A DNA stretch of 64,000 bases from Rhizobium sullae (GCF_900169785.1 NZ_FWER01000021.1:32092-96091), one strand, 5' to 3'; counted from the first letter of the stretch, positions 35,069-43,794 are shown. The notes: a model not told the origin generated them from the letters alone. Translations and numbers: made by a program.

Positions 35069-35490
35069 TGGTTCCCGACGAGATTATCGCGGCGTTGTCG
35101 ATGCAGCCGCATCCGGAAGGCGGCTGGTACGTACAAACGTTTCGCGACGACAACGGTGGAGATCGCGGACATTCGACGGCGATTTATTACCTGCTGAGGG
35201 CAGGGCAGCGTTCGCATTGGCATCGCGTTCACGATGCGGCGGAGGTCTGGCATTACTACGCCGGTGCGCCGCTGGCGCTCCACCGGTCCGAAAACGGCGC
35301 GAAAAGCGAAACCTTGCGGCTGGGCACAGACTTGGCAAACGGCGAGCGCCCGCAGGCGGTCATTCCGGCAAACTGGTGGCAATCAGCAGAAACGCTCGGC
35401 GAATACACGCTTGCTGGCTGCACAGTGGCGCCCGGGTTCGAATTCTCGAAATTTGAAATGGCACCGCCAAATTGGAGACCGGGCGGCTGA
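35068..35490 (+). CDS. Cupin-fold protein (DUF985/cupin_5)
   Basis: 140 residues. The opening PHPEGGWYVQTFRD, middle TAIYYLLRAGQRSHWHRVHD and later AEVWHYYAGAPL match the DUF985 cupin family (YML079W-like). Possible metal ligands His are present. No activity is established. It overlaps the gloB stop by one base and is therefore expressed with it, which hints at a link to aldehyde or sugar-derivative metabolism. Confidence 0.88.
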   Translation: MVPDEIIAALSMQPHPEGGWYVQTFRDDNGGDRGHSTAIYYLLRAGQRSHWHRVHDAAEVWHYYAGAPLALHRSENGAKSETLRLGTDLANGERPQAVIPANWWQSAETLGEYTLAGCTVAPGFEFSKFEMAPPNWRPGG

Positions 35491-35493
35491 GAC

Positions 35494-36387
35494 CTATTCA
35501 GCCGCTGCAGTCTGTTCCCCGACGCTTTTGCGGCGAAACATTTCCTGAGCCGCAAGCACCGCACCGCCGGTGACCAGCAGGCAGGCAAGCGCGATACGCC
35601 AGCTTGGCTCGGCAAAACCGAATATCGTCAGGATAAGCGTCGAAAGCAGCGGCGCCGCATAGCTTGCCGCGCCGAGGATCTGGATGTCGCCGTTCTTGAC
35701 GCCGTAATCCCAGGCATAGAAGGCTGCACCGACCGGGAAGAGCCCAAGACCGGCGACGGCGATCCATTCGAGGGCCGTTTCCGGCCAGACGGTCATTTCC
35801 AGGCCGAGATGGCAGAGAAACGACAAAATGGAGGTCGCGAGGCAGAAGCCGGTGACGACATCGGTCGAAACCGCGTCGAAGCGCCGCGTCAGCAGCGAGT
35901 AACCGGACCAAGTGAAGGCGCAAAGAAACGCCGCGCCATAACCGGCGGCATATGCACCGTCGAAATCGATGCCGTTGCGGCTCACGATCAGGAATGTGCC
36001 GCAGAGCCCTGCAAGCGCCCCTGCCACATGATACCAGCGCAGCCGTTCGCCCGGCAGCAGCGCCGAGCCGACAACGATGAGCAACGGCCAGAGATAGGCA
36101 ATCAGCCCCGCCTCGACCGCGGGCGCATTCCGGAGCGCCGTGAAATAGAGGAAGTGATAGCCGAAAAGACCCGCGATGCCGATGATCCAGACCTTGGCTG
36201 GCTGCTTCAGGAGCGCCACGCGCGACGGATTGAGGATCAGCACGATGAAGCCCGGGATGCTGCCGATCGCAAAACAGATCGCCGAAAGTTGGAACGGCGG
36301 CATCTTACCGGACGCTGCGGTGAAGAGCGCCAGAAACGACCACATCAAAATGGCCGTGAACCCGATCAATGTCGCCCGAAGCTTCAC
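35494..36387 (-). CDS. EamA/DMT-family transporter
   Basis: 297 residues, ten transmembrane helices in two EamA repeats; the second repeat contains GAAFYAWDYGVKNGDIQILG. Rhizobial relatives (YddG-like) export aromatic amino acids or paraquat-type compounds, but the substrate is not readable here. The start is GTG 36387, supported by AAGGGGGA a few nt upstream. The stop converges on the cupin gene with 3 bp between. Confidence 0.85.
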   Translation of the reverse strand: MKLRATLIGFTAILMWSFLALFTAASGKMPPFQLSAICFAIGSIPGFIVLILNPSRVALLKQPAKVWIIGIAGLFGYHFLYFTALRNAPAVEAGLIAYLWPLLIVVGSALLPGERLRWYHVAGALAGLCGTFLIVSRNGIDFDGAYAAGYGAAFLCAFTWSGYSLLTRRFDAVSTDVVTGFCLATSILSFLCHLGLEMTVWPETALEWIAVAGLGLFPVGAAFYAWDYGVKNGDIQILGAASYAAPLLSTLILTIFGFAEPSWRIALACLLVTGGAVLAAQEMFRRKSVGEQTAAAE

Positions 36388-36415
36388 CTGTCCCCCTTCA
36401 CGGAGACCAACTCCG

Positions 36416-37192
36416 TCAGCTTGCGCGATATTTCACCGCGGTAATCGTCACCGTTCCGTATTGCGTCGGAATGCGGACATAGACCGGAGCATATACATTC
36501 GCGGCATCCGCCTTTGCAAACCAGATTTCCATATTGCCGCTTCTGCTCAGGTAGTCGATATCCTTGCGGCCCTTCCTGTAGCCAGACCTCGGCACGAAAC
36601 GCACACCGCAGACCGTCGCCTTGCCTGAGAATCCATCCGTCTTGAAGTCCTCGGAACCCTTTGGCGAAAGCACGAGGTCCATGCGCATCTCGCCATCATA
36701 GATCGGTAAGCGCTGCGAGCAGAGCTTCGTATCCGCCGGGAAGATCAATCCGGAGATAGGATCAAGGACAGAGCGCATATCGCCCGGCTTGACATCGACC
36801 CAGTTACGTGGCTGGCGCCGTTCCGGTTTCACCGTCGTTGAGACGATATTGCCGTTTCTATAGCGGACTTCATAGGTGCGTACGCGTTTGCCGCTCTTGT
36901 AGTAGAGGTAGTAGCGCTGCGCCTGGAGCCGGTCGTTGCGCAGGACACCGGTGACGCTGGTCTTCGCAGCAATGTTCGTCACAAGATCGGCAAGGCCCGC
37001 CGAGCTGATATTGCCTGAAACCTGGTAGCGCTGATCATTCCCGATTTGGGTCACGAAGGCGGCGCGTGCAATCGGCAGAATCCCGAGGGCAACCTTGTAC
37101 TCCGTGCGATGACGGATTTCGGCCGCGCTGGCTGGAATGGACACCAGCGCTGCAATTAACGATAGGAAAATCCGCTTGCCCAAATGAGCCAT
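36416..37192 (-). CDS. Secreted DUF3108-domain protein
   Basis: 258 residues with a signal peptide (LSLIAALVSIPASA, cut near residue 24). The body is a beta-rich DUF3108 domain with a motif YKVALGILPIARAAF near the N-terminus and IWFAKADAANVYAPVYVRIP at the end. A periplasmic or outer-membrane-associated role is likely; function unknown. ATG 37192 has AAGG 8 nt upstream; a GTG at 37210 is possible. Confidence 0.8.
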   Translation of the reverse strand: MAHLGKRIFLSLIAALVSIPASAAEIRHRTEYKVALGILPIARAAFVTQIGNDQRYQVSGNISSAGLADLVTNIAAKTSVTGVLRNDRLQAQRYYLYYKSGKRVRTYEVRYRNGNIVSTTVKPERRQPRNWVDVKPGDMRSVLDPISGLIFPADTKLCSQRLPIYDGEMRMDLVLSPKGSEDFKTDGFSGKATVCGVRFVPRSGYRKGRKDIDYLSRSGNMEIWFAKADAANVYAPVYVRIPTQYGTVTITAVKYRAS

Positions 37193-37307
37193 GAAGAGAG
37201 CCTTTTTCACGGGCAGACAATGCCCTGCACAAACGGTCTATACTCCTGCCGCTATCCAAGCAAACACGAGCTTTTTGACGGAATTGCGGGAAAGGCCAAG
37301 GTTTGGC

Positions 37308-37336
37308 TTGACGCGGGCGGCCGGCCTGACTATAGA
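37308..37336 (+). promoter_or_regulatory. Sigma-70-type promoter of rpmB
   Basis: TTGACG at 37308-37313 and TATAGA at 37331-37336 with a 17-bp spacer, close to the housekeeping consensus. Transcription would start near 37343, leaving a leader of about 90 nt before rpmB. Confidence 0.65.
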
Positions 37337-37431
37337 ACCGCAACTTTCCAATTATGGCCTGTTGGATTGCAGACCCGCGTTTGTCGGGGCATCGCAATTC
37401 GATGGTCTAGAAAAACAAGAATAGGTGTTCA

Positions 37432-37722
37432 ATGTCCCGCGTGTGCGAATTGACCGGCAAGGCCGTCCTGACTGGTAACAATGTCAGCCATGCCAACAAC
37501 AAGACCAAGCGTCGGTTCCTGCCGAATCTGTGCCAGGTTACGCTGATCTCCGACGCTCTCGGCCAGCGCTACCGTCTGCGTGTTTCGGCTGCTGCCCTGC
37601 GCTCCGTCGAGCATCGCGGTGGCCTCGATGCCTTCCTGGTCAAGGCAAGCGAAAACGAACTGTCGATGCGCGCTCGTCTGCTGCGCCGTCAGATCGTCAA
37701 GAAGACCGCCGAAGCCGCATAA
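37432..37722 (+). CDS. rpmB: 50S ribosomal protein L28
   Basis: 96 residues, longer at the C-terminus than the E. coli protein, as usual in Alphaproteobacteria. The N-terminal SRVCELTGKAVLTGNNVSHA and the NKTKRRFLPNL block are diagnostic of L28. It is alone, with a strong promoter upstream and a strong terminator after the stop, consistent with a highly expressed single-gene unit. L33, often its neighbour elsewhere, is absent here. Confidence 0.96.
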   Translation: MSRVCELTGKAVLTGNNVSHANNKTKRRFLPNLCQVTLISDALGQRYRLRVSAAALRSVEHRGGLDAFLVKASENELSMRARLLRRQIVKKTAEAA

Positions 37723-37750
37723 GCTTCGACATCTTCTTCGATACGGCTTC

Positions 37751-37791
37751 AAAGGCTTGCACGGCGAATACCGGACAAGCCTTTTGCTTTG
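37751..37791 (+). terminator. Terminator of rpmB
   Basis: A perfect 9-bp stem AAAGGCTTG (37751-37759)/CAAGCCTTT (37776-37784), 16-nt loop, then TGCTTTG. The same stem sequence is used before tRNA-Arg at 54711-54739. Confidence 0.75.
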
Positions 37792-37808
37792 CCGGCCCAA
37801 TAATTCAA

Positions 37809-37839
37809 CTGGTGGCATCACCCAGGATAAAAAAATGCT
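37809..37839 (+). promoter_or_regulatory. Possible preQ1-type riboswitch leader of the VUT transporter gene
   Basis: The RNA can fold as an H-type pseudoknot: P1 CUGG (37809-37812)/CCAG (37822-37825), loop strand GGCAU (37814-37818) pairing with AUGCU (37835-37839), and between them an A-rich linker GAUAAAAAA. A C precedes the 3' strand of P1, as in preQ1-I aptamers, and CACCC...AUAAAAAA matches the known B. subtilis aptamer tail. The ribosome site AGGA and the start codon lie inside the fold. The downstream gene is a queuosine-precursor transporter. Seen by eye, not tested by folding. Confidence 0.4.
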
Positions 37840-38470
37840 GAAGACCCGCTATACCCTCCTCTATATCGCCCTGATGACGCTCGTCGTCGTGGCTTCCAAC
37901 TTCCTCGTCCAGTTCCCGTTGACTGCCGAAATCGCAGGCATCAACCTTGCCGACATCCTGACCTGGGGCGCATTCACTTATCCGGTCGCCTTCCTGATCA
38001 CCGACCTCACGAATCGCCAGTTCGGCCCTCAGGCAGCGCGAAAGGTCGTGTTCGCCGGCTTCGTCGTCGGCATCGGGCTTTCCTTCTTCACGTCAGTGCC
38101 GCGCATCGCGATCGCCTCTGGTTCCGCTTACCTCGCCGGCCAGCTGCTCGATATCGCCGTCTTCAATCGTCTTCGCCGCCAGACCTGGTGGCGTGCGCCG
38201 CTCGTCGGTTCGCTCATCGGCTCGGCGCTCGATACGGCGATCTTCTTCTCCTTCGCCTTTGCCGCCTTCTTCGTCTTCCTCGGCCCGAACGATCCGTTTG
38301 CGCTGGAACCGGCCCCGGTCCTTGGTGCGTTTGCCGCTCAGGCGCCGCGGTGGATTTCCTGGGCGATCAGCGATTTCTCGGTGAAGATGCTCATGGGTCT
38401 CGTCATGCTGCTTCCCTACGGCGCACTCATGAACGTGCTGCGGCCGATGCAGCCGGTCCGGGCAAGCTGA
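37835..38470 (+). CDS. VUT-family queuosine-precursor transporter
   Basis: 211 residues, six membrane helices, COG1738 (YhhQ/QPTR). Motifs LADILTWGAFTYPVAFLITD and LTNRQFGPQAARKVVF are diagnostic. The E. coli homologue takes up preQ0/preQ1. The presence of gluQ in the same window agrees with queuosine use. ATG 37835 has AGGA 7 nt upstream; longer in-frame versions would run into rpmB. A hairpin terminator follows the stop. Confidence 0.88.
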   Translation: MLKTRYTLLYIALMTLVVVASNFLVQFPLTAEIAGINLADILTWGAFTYPVAFLITDLTNRQFGPQAARKVVFAGFVVGIGLSFFTSVPRIAIASGSAYLAGQLLDIAVFNRLRRQTWWRAPLVGSLIGSALDTAIFFSFAFAAFFVFLGPNDPFALEPAPVLGAFAAQAPRWISWAISDFSVKMLMGLVMLLPYGALMNVLRPMQPVRAS

Positions 38471-38475
38471 TGGCC

Positions 38476-38503
38476 AGAAGGCCCGCCTTCGAGCGGGCCT
38501 TCT
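38476..38503. terminator. Bidirectional hairpin between VUT gene and esterase gene
   Basis: A perfect 11-bp stem AGAAGGCCCGC/GCGGGCCTTCT around loop CTTCGA, placed between two convergent stop codons (it includes part of the esterase stop). No long T-run on either side, but stem strength and position suit a shared terminator. Confidence 0.6.
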
Positions 38504-39494
38504 ATTCAGTGAGACGAAATTCCAGCATGAGGTTTCGCTCCAGAATGGAGTGGTTGTCATCGGAAACAATGATCACATGCGTGCTGCCGTCCGGCGCCTG
38601 AAAGGCATCCAAGCCTTCCATATTGTCGATCTGGTAACCGAAATCGGCCGTCAATAAAATTTTGCCATCGACGACGGCGTCCGGCCTGATCTCTGCCGCG
38701 GCGATACGGCGGATGCGCATGCCGATGCCATTGGCGATGTTGAAACGCCGCTCCAGAAGCAGAAGATCGCCGTCCGGCAGAAAGGCACCGTCCGTCGGGT
38801 CGAAATCGCCGTTGTGCGTCACCGCGAAGCGTCCCTTGAGCGGACCGTCGAGGATCGCGCCGTGGACATTTCCCCCCCGATCCCGGCTCTCTTCCGAGAT
38901 AATGACGGTCGCTCCCTTCAGAGCGCTTTCGGGCGGAGCCGCCGCCAGCGTCTCAAAGCCGCGGCCGCCTCGGAGTGATCTCATCGGCACGAGAAGCGGA
39001 ATGGAGGCAACCGATGACGAGGTCTCGAACCCAGGATCGGGGTAGACCTCGACCCGATGGTCTTGTTCGAAGGAGACTAGGACCTGGTCACCCTTAAGGG
39101 CAAGACCCTCGGCGTCCATGTGCCCTTTGCCCTCGAAAGTCCGCCCGCTTCCGTTTCGCATGGGCGCGATTCCAACGCCGGACACACCGGAAAGCTTGTC
39201 CTGCTGGTCACGTTCAATGCTGCCGGTCAGCCAGTGGCCGGTATCCAGCACACCGACGAAATGCTTCCCATCCGGTCTGAAACGGATCGACGACCACGAG
39301 CCGAAGAGCGGGTTGCCAGACACCATCTCCAGCCCACCAAGGAATTCCAGCGGCCCGAACTTGGTCTCGCTGGAGCCGATCTTGAAGGTCGAAATGACGC
39401 GGCTGCTGACATCCACGCTCTCGCCCGCAACCGCGATCGAAGCATCCCCCACGAGACAAAGAGCAAGCAAAGCGGCGCGGGACAAACGGATCAT
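38502..39494 (-). CDS. Secreted esterase-like phytase-family protein
   Basis: 330 residues. Signal peptide ending ASIAVAG, then a beta-propeller-like domain of the phytase-type esterase family (PF13449): GGLEMVSGNPLFGSWSSIRF, DAEGLALKGDQVLVSFEQDH, DNMEGLDAF. Calcium or phosphoester ligands are suggested by the Asp/Glu-rich turns. The natural substrate is unknown. ATG 39494 is preferred (AAGGAAA upstream); longer versions would overlap cobT. It follows cobT by 22 bp on the same strand. Confidence 0.82.
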   Translation of the reverse strand: MIRLSRAALLALCLVGDASIAVAGESVDVSSRVISTFKIGSSETKFGPLEFLGGLEMVSGNPLFGSWSSIRFRPDGKHFVGVLDTGHWLTGSIERDQQDKLSGVSGVGIAPMRNGSGRTFEGKGHMDAEGLALKGDQVLVSFEQDHRVEVYPDPGFETSSSVASIPLLVPMRSLRGGRGFETLAAAPPESALKGATVIISEESRDRGGNVHGAILDGPLKGRFAVTHNGDFDPTDGAFLPDGDLLLLERRFNIANGIGMRIRRIAAAEIRPDAVVDGKILLTADFGYQIDNMEGLDAFQAPDGSTHVIIVSDDNHSILERNLMLEFRLTE

Positions 39495-39516
39495 CAAGCG
39501 CCGTTTCCTTTCGGCA

Positions 39517-41418
39517 TCAGCTTGCACGTCGCAGGCGGCCGCCGCGCGGCTGCGCTGCCTGATCTTCGAAGAGTGAGGCAAGCTGCTCGGTCATAGCACC
39601 TGCAAGCTCATCCGCGTCCACGATGGTCACGGCACGGCGATAATAGCGCGTCACGTCGTGGCCGATGCCGATCGCAAGCAGTTCGACCGGCGAACGGGTC
39701 TCGATCTGTTCGATCACAGCGCGCAGGTGACGCTCGAGGTAGTTGCCGGGATTGACCGACAGAGTCGAATCATCGACCGGCGCGCCATCCGAAATCATCA
39801 TCAGGATGCGGCGCTGCTCGCGGCGCGCGAGAAGCCGGTTATGCGCCCAAATCAGCGCTTCGCCGTCGATGTTTTCCTTGAGCAGCCCTTCGCGCATCAT
39901 CAGGCCGAGATTGGTGCGCGCGCGGCGCCACGGCGCGTCGGCAGACTTGTATATGATGTGACGCAGGTCGTTGAGGCGGCCGGGCGTCTGCGGCTTGCCG
40001 CCGGCAAGCCAGCTCTCGCGCGCCTGCCCGCCCTTCCAGGCCTTGGTCGTGAAGCCAAGGATCTCGACCTTGACGCCGCAACGCTCCAGCGTGCGGGCCA
40101 GAATATCGGCGCAGGTGGCTGCAACGGTGATCGGGCGTCCGCGCATCGAGCCCGAATTGTCGATCAGCAGCGTCACGACCGTATCGCGGAACTGTGTATC
40201 CCGCTCCATCTTGAAGGACAGCGGCTGCATCGGATCAATGATGATGCGCTGCAGGCGGGCCGTATCGAGATAGCCCTCTTCCAAGTCGAAGTCCCAGGAG
40301 CGGCTCTGCTGCGCCATCAGCCGGCGCTGCAGTCGATTGGCGAGCCGGCCGACAGCGCCCTGCAGGTGCGCGAGTTGCTTGTCGAGGAAGGCGCGCAGGC
40401 GCTCCAGTTCGGCAGCGTCGCAAAGCTCCTCGGCAGTGATGATCTCGTCGAACTCTTCGGTAAAGACGTGATAATCGACCTTCTCGTTGAAATCGGCAAA
40501 AGGCGTGTTCGGACGACGGGTTTCGCCCGGCGTTTCCGAATCGTCCTCGCCCTCTTCCATCATGTCGTCGTCGGAGATCTCGGCGCCCTCGGTCTCGCCG
40601 TCTTCCATCTGCTCGTCGGCGACCTCGCTGTCCTCAACAGGAGCAGCGTCCGTGCCGGCGTCGTCATCCACTTCGTCTTGATCGGACTCGTCGCCATTCG
40701 GCTGGTCTTGCTGATCCTGCTCGTCGTCCTGGTCGGGTTCGCTGTCGTCACCGCCGTATTCTTCCGCCATTTCCATGGCGGAGAGCATGTGGCGGATCGC
40801 CTTCGAGAAAGCCTGCTGGTCATTGATGACGCTTGCGAGGTCATCGAGTTCGGAGCCCGCCTTCTCCTCTATAAAGGGCCGCCAGAGATCGAGAACCTTT
40901 CCCGCAGAGGCCGGCGGCTTCTGGCCGGTCAGTTTCTCGCGCACCATCATGGCGACAGCTTCGCTGACCGGCGCATCCTCCTGCCGCTCGATGCCGGTGA
41001 AATTCGCTTTCGCGTATTTCTCCTCGGCCATGGAACGCAGGTTCGCGGCCACACCCTCCATGCGCAGCGTGCCGATCGATTCGACGCGCGCCTGTTCGAC
41101 GGCATCGAAAATCGCCCGCGCATCCGGACCCTGCGGCGCCATCGCCGCATGGACCTTCTCATCGTGGCAGGCAAGCCGAAGAGCCATGGAATCGCCGAGC
41201 CCGCGGGTCACCGCCAGCTCATGTGCCGTCGGCCGCTTGGAAAGTTCCGGCAGGCGAATACGCTCAGCCGTCATGCCAGGGCGTTCGTTGGCGAACGTCA
41301 CCTCGACCTCGCCGTCGCCCGCAATCGCCCGGACGCAACCGGTTATCGCACGCCGCAACGGCTCGACGTCGACCGGGCCGTTCGGCTTTGCTTTCGAATT
41401 GTCACCACGAGACACCAT
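39517..41418 (-). CDS. cobT: Cobaltochelatase subunit CobT
   Basis: 633 residues. Large regulatory subunit of the aerobic ATP-dependent cobaltochelatase CobNST, which inserts cobalt into hydrogenobyrinate diamide. An N-terminal domain, a very acidic Asp/Glu/Gln linker at about residues 205-300, and a C-terminal von Willebrand A domain with the MIDAS motif DNSGSMRG near residue 420 and later DGAPVDDSTLS. It follows cobS after 12 bp. cobN is not in the window. Confidence 0.95.
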   Translation of the reverse strand: MVSRGDNSKAKPNGPVDVEPLRRAITGCVRAIAGDGEVEVTFANERPGMTAERIRLPELSKRPTAHELAVTRGLGDSMALRLACHDEKVHAAMAPQGPDARAIFDAVEQARVESIGTLRMEGVAANLRSMAEEKYAKANFTGIERQEDAPVSEAVAMMVREKLTGQKPPASAGKVLDLWRPFIEEKAGSELDDLASVINDQQAFSKAIRHMLSAMEMAEEYGGDDSEPDQDDEQDQQDQPNGDESDQDEVDDDAGTDAAPVEDSEVADEQMEDGETEGAEISDDDMMEEGEDDSETPGETRRPNTPFADFNEKVDYHVFTEEFDEIITAEELCDAAELERLRAFLDKQLAHLQGAVGRLANRLQRRLMAQQSRSWDFDLEEGYLDTARLQRIIIDPMQPLSFKMERDTQFRDTVVTLLIDNSGSMRGRPITVAATCADILARTLERCGVKVEILGFTTKAWKGGQARESWLAGGKPQTPGRLNDLRHIIYKSADAPWRRARTNLGLMMREGLLKENIDGEALIWAHNRLLARREQRRILMMISDGAPVDDSTLSVNPGNYLERHLRAVIEQIETRSPVELLAIGIGHDVTRYYRRAVTIVDADELAGAMTEQLASLFEDQAAQPRGGRLRRAS

Positions 41419-41430
41419 GATCGACCGGCC

Positions 41431-42423
41431 TTAGGCCTCCAGCACGATGTTGGCTGCGCTTTCCTTGAGCTCGATACCGAAGGCGCGCTGATAGTGCTCG
41501 GCGACCAGCGGACGCTCCAGTTCGTCGCACTTGTTGAGGAAGGTGACGCGGAAGGCGAAGGCGAGATCGCCGAAGATATCAGCGTTTTCGGCCCAGGTGA
41601 TGACCGTGCGCGGACTCATGACGGTCGAGAGATCGCCATTCATGAACGAAGCGCGCGTCAGATCGGCAACTCGGACCATCTTGGAGACGATGTCTCGGCC
41701 GTTCTTGTCTTTCCCGAAGCTCTTCACCTTGGCGGCGACGATATTCACTTCATGTTCGTGCGGCAGGTAATTCAGCGTCGTCACGATCGACCAGCGGTCC
41801 ATCTGCGCCTGGTTGATCTGCTGCGTGCCGTGATAGAGGCCGGTCGTATCGCCAAGGCCGATGGTGTTGGCCGTCGCGAACAGCCGGAAGGCCGGATGCG
41901 GACGGATGACGCGGCTCTGGTCGAGCAGCGTCAGGCGACCGGAGGATTCCAGCACGCGCTGAATGACGAACATGACGTCCGGACGGCCGGCGTCATATTC
42001 ATCGAAGACGAGCGCGACATTGTGCTGATAGGCCCAGGGCAGGATGCCGTCCTTGAATTCCGTGACCTGAAGGCCGTCCCTGACGACAATCGCATCCTTG
42101 CCGACGAGATCGATACGGCTGACATGGCTGTCGAGGTTGATGCGCACGCACGGCCAGTTGAGACGGGCAGCGACCTGCTCGATATGCGAGGATTTGCCAG
42201 TGCCGTGATAGCCGGAGATCATGACGCGCCGATTATGCGCAAAGCCCGCAAGAATGGCGAGCGTCGTCTCGCGATCGAAGAGATAGTCGTTATCGAGATC
42301 CGGAACGTAGGCATCGCCCTTGCTGTAAGCCGGTACGCGGATATCGGAATCAATCCCGAAGACCTCCCTGACCGAAACGGTAGTGTCTGGAAGCTCGGAA
42401 ATATCAAGGTCAATCTTGCTCAT
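41431..42423 (-). CDS. cobS: Cobaltochelatase subunit CobS
   Basis: 330 residues. AAA+ ATPase of the CobNST cobaltochelatase, similar to MoxR/BchI-type motors. Walker A GYHGTGKSS at 71-79, Walker B LVFDEYDAG near 145, sensor 1 LFATANTIGLGD. ATG 42423 with TTGGAGAC just upstream is chosen; an adjacent ATG lies 3 nt before. Operon with cobT. Confidence 0.95.
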   Translation of the reverse strand: MSKIDLDISELPDTTVSVREVFGIDSDIRVPAYSKGDAYVPDLDNDYLFDRETTLAILAGFAHNRRVMISGYHGTGKSSHIEQVAARLNWPCVRINLDSHVSRIDLVGKDAIVVRDGLQVTEFKDGILPWAYQHNVALVFDEYDAGRPDVMFVIQRVLESSGRLTLLDQSRVIRPHPAFRLFATANTIGLGDTTGLYHGTQQINQAQMDRWSIVTTLNYLPHEHEVNIVAAKVKSFGKDKNGRDIVSKMVRVADLTRASFMNGDLSTVMSPRTVITWAENADIFGDLAFAFRVTFLNKCDELERPLVAEHYQRAFGIELKESAANIVLEA

Positions 42424-42734
42424 CATGTCTCCAAGGCGGGTGCTTCCACCCGACCATACTATCTCAGGCCATTTCGCAACCATGACGCCGCAGCTTTATT
42501 CCGCGCCGGTTCAAGGTGGGAGCGTCGGCGATACTTCTCCGGGACTGAAGCGAAACCTCGGCGGGATAATGACCGCGTGCGAGCATTCTGGAACAAAGTC
42601 CCGGACAAGAAACGCCGCGTCCGGAAGGTTGGCAAAGGCGGCGATGGCAAAACGCACAAATCCATGCCGCGTTTGCCTGCGGCCTCAGCCGATTTGGACC
42701 ATACCCGATTGAAAGCGGAGAGCAAGGACAGGAA
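42424..42734. other. Intergenic region upstream of cobS
   Basis: 311 bp between cobS and the J-domain gene, both on the minus strand. It should hold the cobST promoter. I looked for the cobalamin-riboswitch B12 box on either strand and found none. A 53-codon frame opening with GTG at 42577 on the plus strand encodes a Lys/Arg-rich peptide but has no convincing support. Confidence 0.4.
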
Positions 42735-43349
42735 TTAACAAAAACCGTTCTGCTTCAACAATTGATAGGCCTGGATGACGGCGCGGAAGCGCTCTTCGGA
42801 ACCGCGGTCGCCGCCGTTGGCATCGGGATGATGCTTCTTGACCAGTTCCTTGTAGCGGGTCTTGATCTCGGCAGAGGTGGCACTTGCCGGCAGCCCCATC
42901 GTATCGAAGGCCTTAGCCTCCAGACTCTTCAGCTTGCGTTGTTCCGGAAAGCGCGGACCGCTGCCCTTGGCGCCGCTGACGAAACCGAAGGGATCGCGCA
43001 CGCGGCTATAGGCGCCGGAACGGATATCGGAATGCAGCGGGCTGTCCTTCGCCGCCTTGTTGACGCCGACGGTCCAGGTCGGGCGGTGGCCGGTAACCGC
43101 TTCCTTCTGATAGCGCGCGATTTCGCCGTCCGAAAGGCCGGAAAAATAATTGTAGCCCTTGTTGTATTCTTTGACGTGCTCGAAGCAGAAAAGAAAGAAC
43201 TGACCTTCGGCATTGCGTCCGACGGGAGCGCGATGCACGCCTTTTTTGTCGCAGCCGTCCCACTGGCAGACTGGAGGAGCCTGCTCGGTTTCCTGCTCGC
43301 GCTTGCGGCGGGTACGGATGCGGTCGAAATATTTGGAATCGAGTCTCAT
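42735..43349 (-). CDS. J-domain protein with N-terminal Cys/His cluster
   Basis: 204 residues. The C-terminal 60 residues are a J domain: LVKKHHPDANGG with HPD at 174-176, the motif that stimulates Hsp70 ATPase. Upstream, Cys28, Cys33, Cys55 and His58 (CQWDGC, then FCFEH) may bind a metal. The family is conserved in Rhizobiales next to cobST and bolA. ATG 43349 is chosen from the family N-terminus MRLDSKYFDRIR; the ribosome site is weak. A link to chelatase assembly is possible but unproven. Confidence 0.85.
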   Translation of the reverse strand: MRLDSKYFDRIRTRRKREQETEQAPPVCQWDGCDKKGVHRAPVGRNAEGQFFLFCFEHVKEYNKGYNYFSGLSDGEIARYQKEAVTGHRPTWTVGVNKAAKDSPLHSDIRSGAYSRVRDPFGFVSGAKGSGPRFPEQRKLKSLEAKAFDTMGLPASATSAEIKTRYKELVKKHHPDANGGDRGSEERFRAVIQAYQLLKQNGFC

Positions 43350-43456
43350 GACGGCGCTAATTATGGGCCTGCGAAGAGGCGACAACAAGAATTGACAAAC
43401 ACGATTGTTGCTGGCTTGGTGGGAACCCCCTTTTTGCGAAGCAACCGGACGAAATC

Positions 43457-43738
43457 GTGACCCTTCTGACCCGCATCGAAGAAAAACTGACCGAAGCTTT
43501 TGCGCCTGAGCGCCTGAGCGTCATCAACGAAAGCCACCTGCATGCCGGCCATCAACCAGGTTTCACTGGTACCGGTGAAACGCACATTCGCGTGCGCATC
43601 GTCTCGGCCAAGTTTGCAGGAATGACGAGGCTCGCCCGCCACCGCGCCGTCACCGAACTGCTGAAGCCGGAACTCGATGCCGGGCTGCATGCGCTCGCGG
43701 TAGAGCTCGCCGCACCCGGCGAAGCAACTAGCTGGTAG
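43457..43738 (+). CDS. BolA-family protein
   Basis: 93 residues, single BolA/IbaG domain with ESHLHAGHQPG near residues 25-35 and the FAGMTRLARHRAV helix carrying the conserved positively charged face. BolA proteins bind [2Fe-2S] with monothiol glutaredoxins through a conserved His. The start is GTG 43457. Divergent from the J-domain gene with 107 bp between starts. No glutaredoxin gene is visible nearby. Confidence 0.9.
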   Translation: MTLLTRIEEKLTEAFAPERLSVINESHLHAGHQPGFTGTGETHIRVRIVSAKFAGMTRLARHRAVTELLKPELDAGLHALAVELAAPGEATSW

Positions 43739-43794
43739 CGGAACACGTCCCTCATATAGGCGTTTGTCTTCCTTTCACCAAGGAGGAAGCAGGG

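Noticed and set aside
42424..42734. Possible cobalamin riboswitch before cobS
   Set aside because: No B12-box sequence on either strand and no long conserved helices visible.
39658..42738. A 1026-codon open frame on the plus strand
   Set aside because: It runs antisense through cobT and cobS, whose families are certain. GC-rich codon bias removes stops from this frame; composition is Arg/His-rich with no domain, ribosome site or neighbour support.
42577..42738. A 53-codon GTG frame coding a Lys/Arg-rich peptide upstream of cobS
   Set aside because: No good ribosome site, overlaps the end of the J-domain gene, and no family recognised; only amino acid conservation could rescue it.
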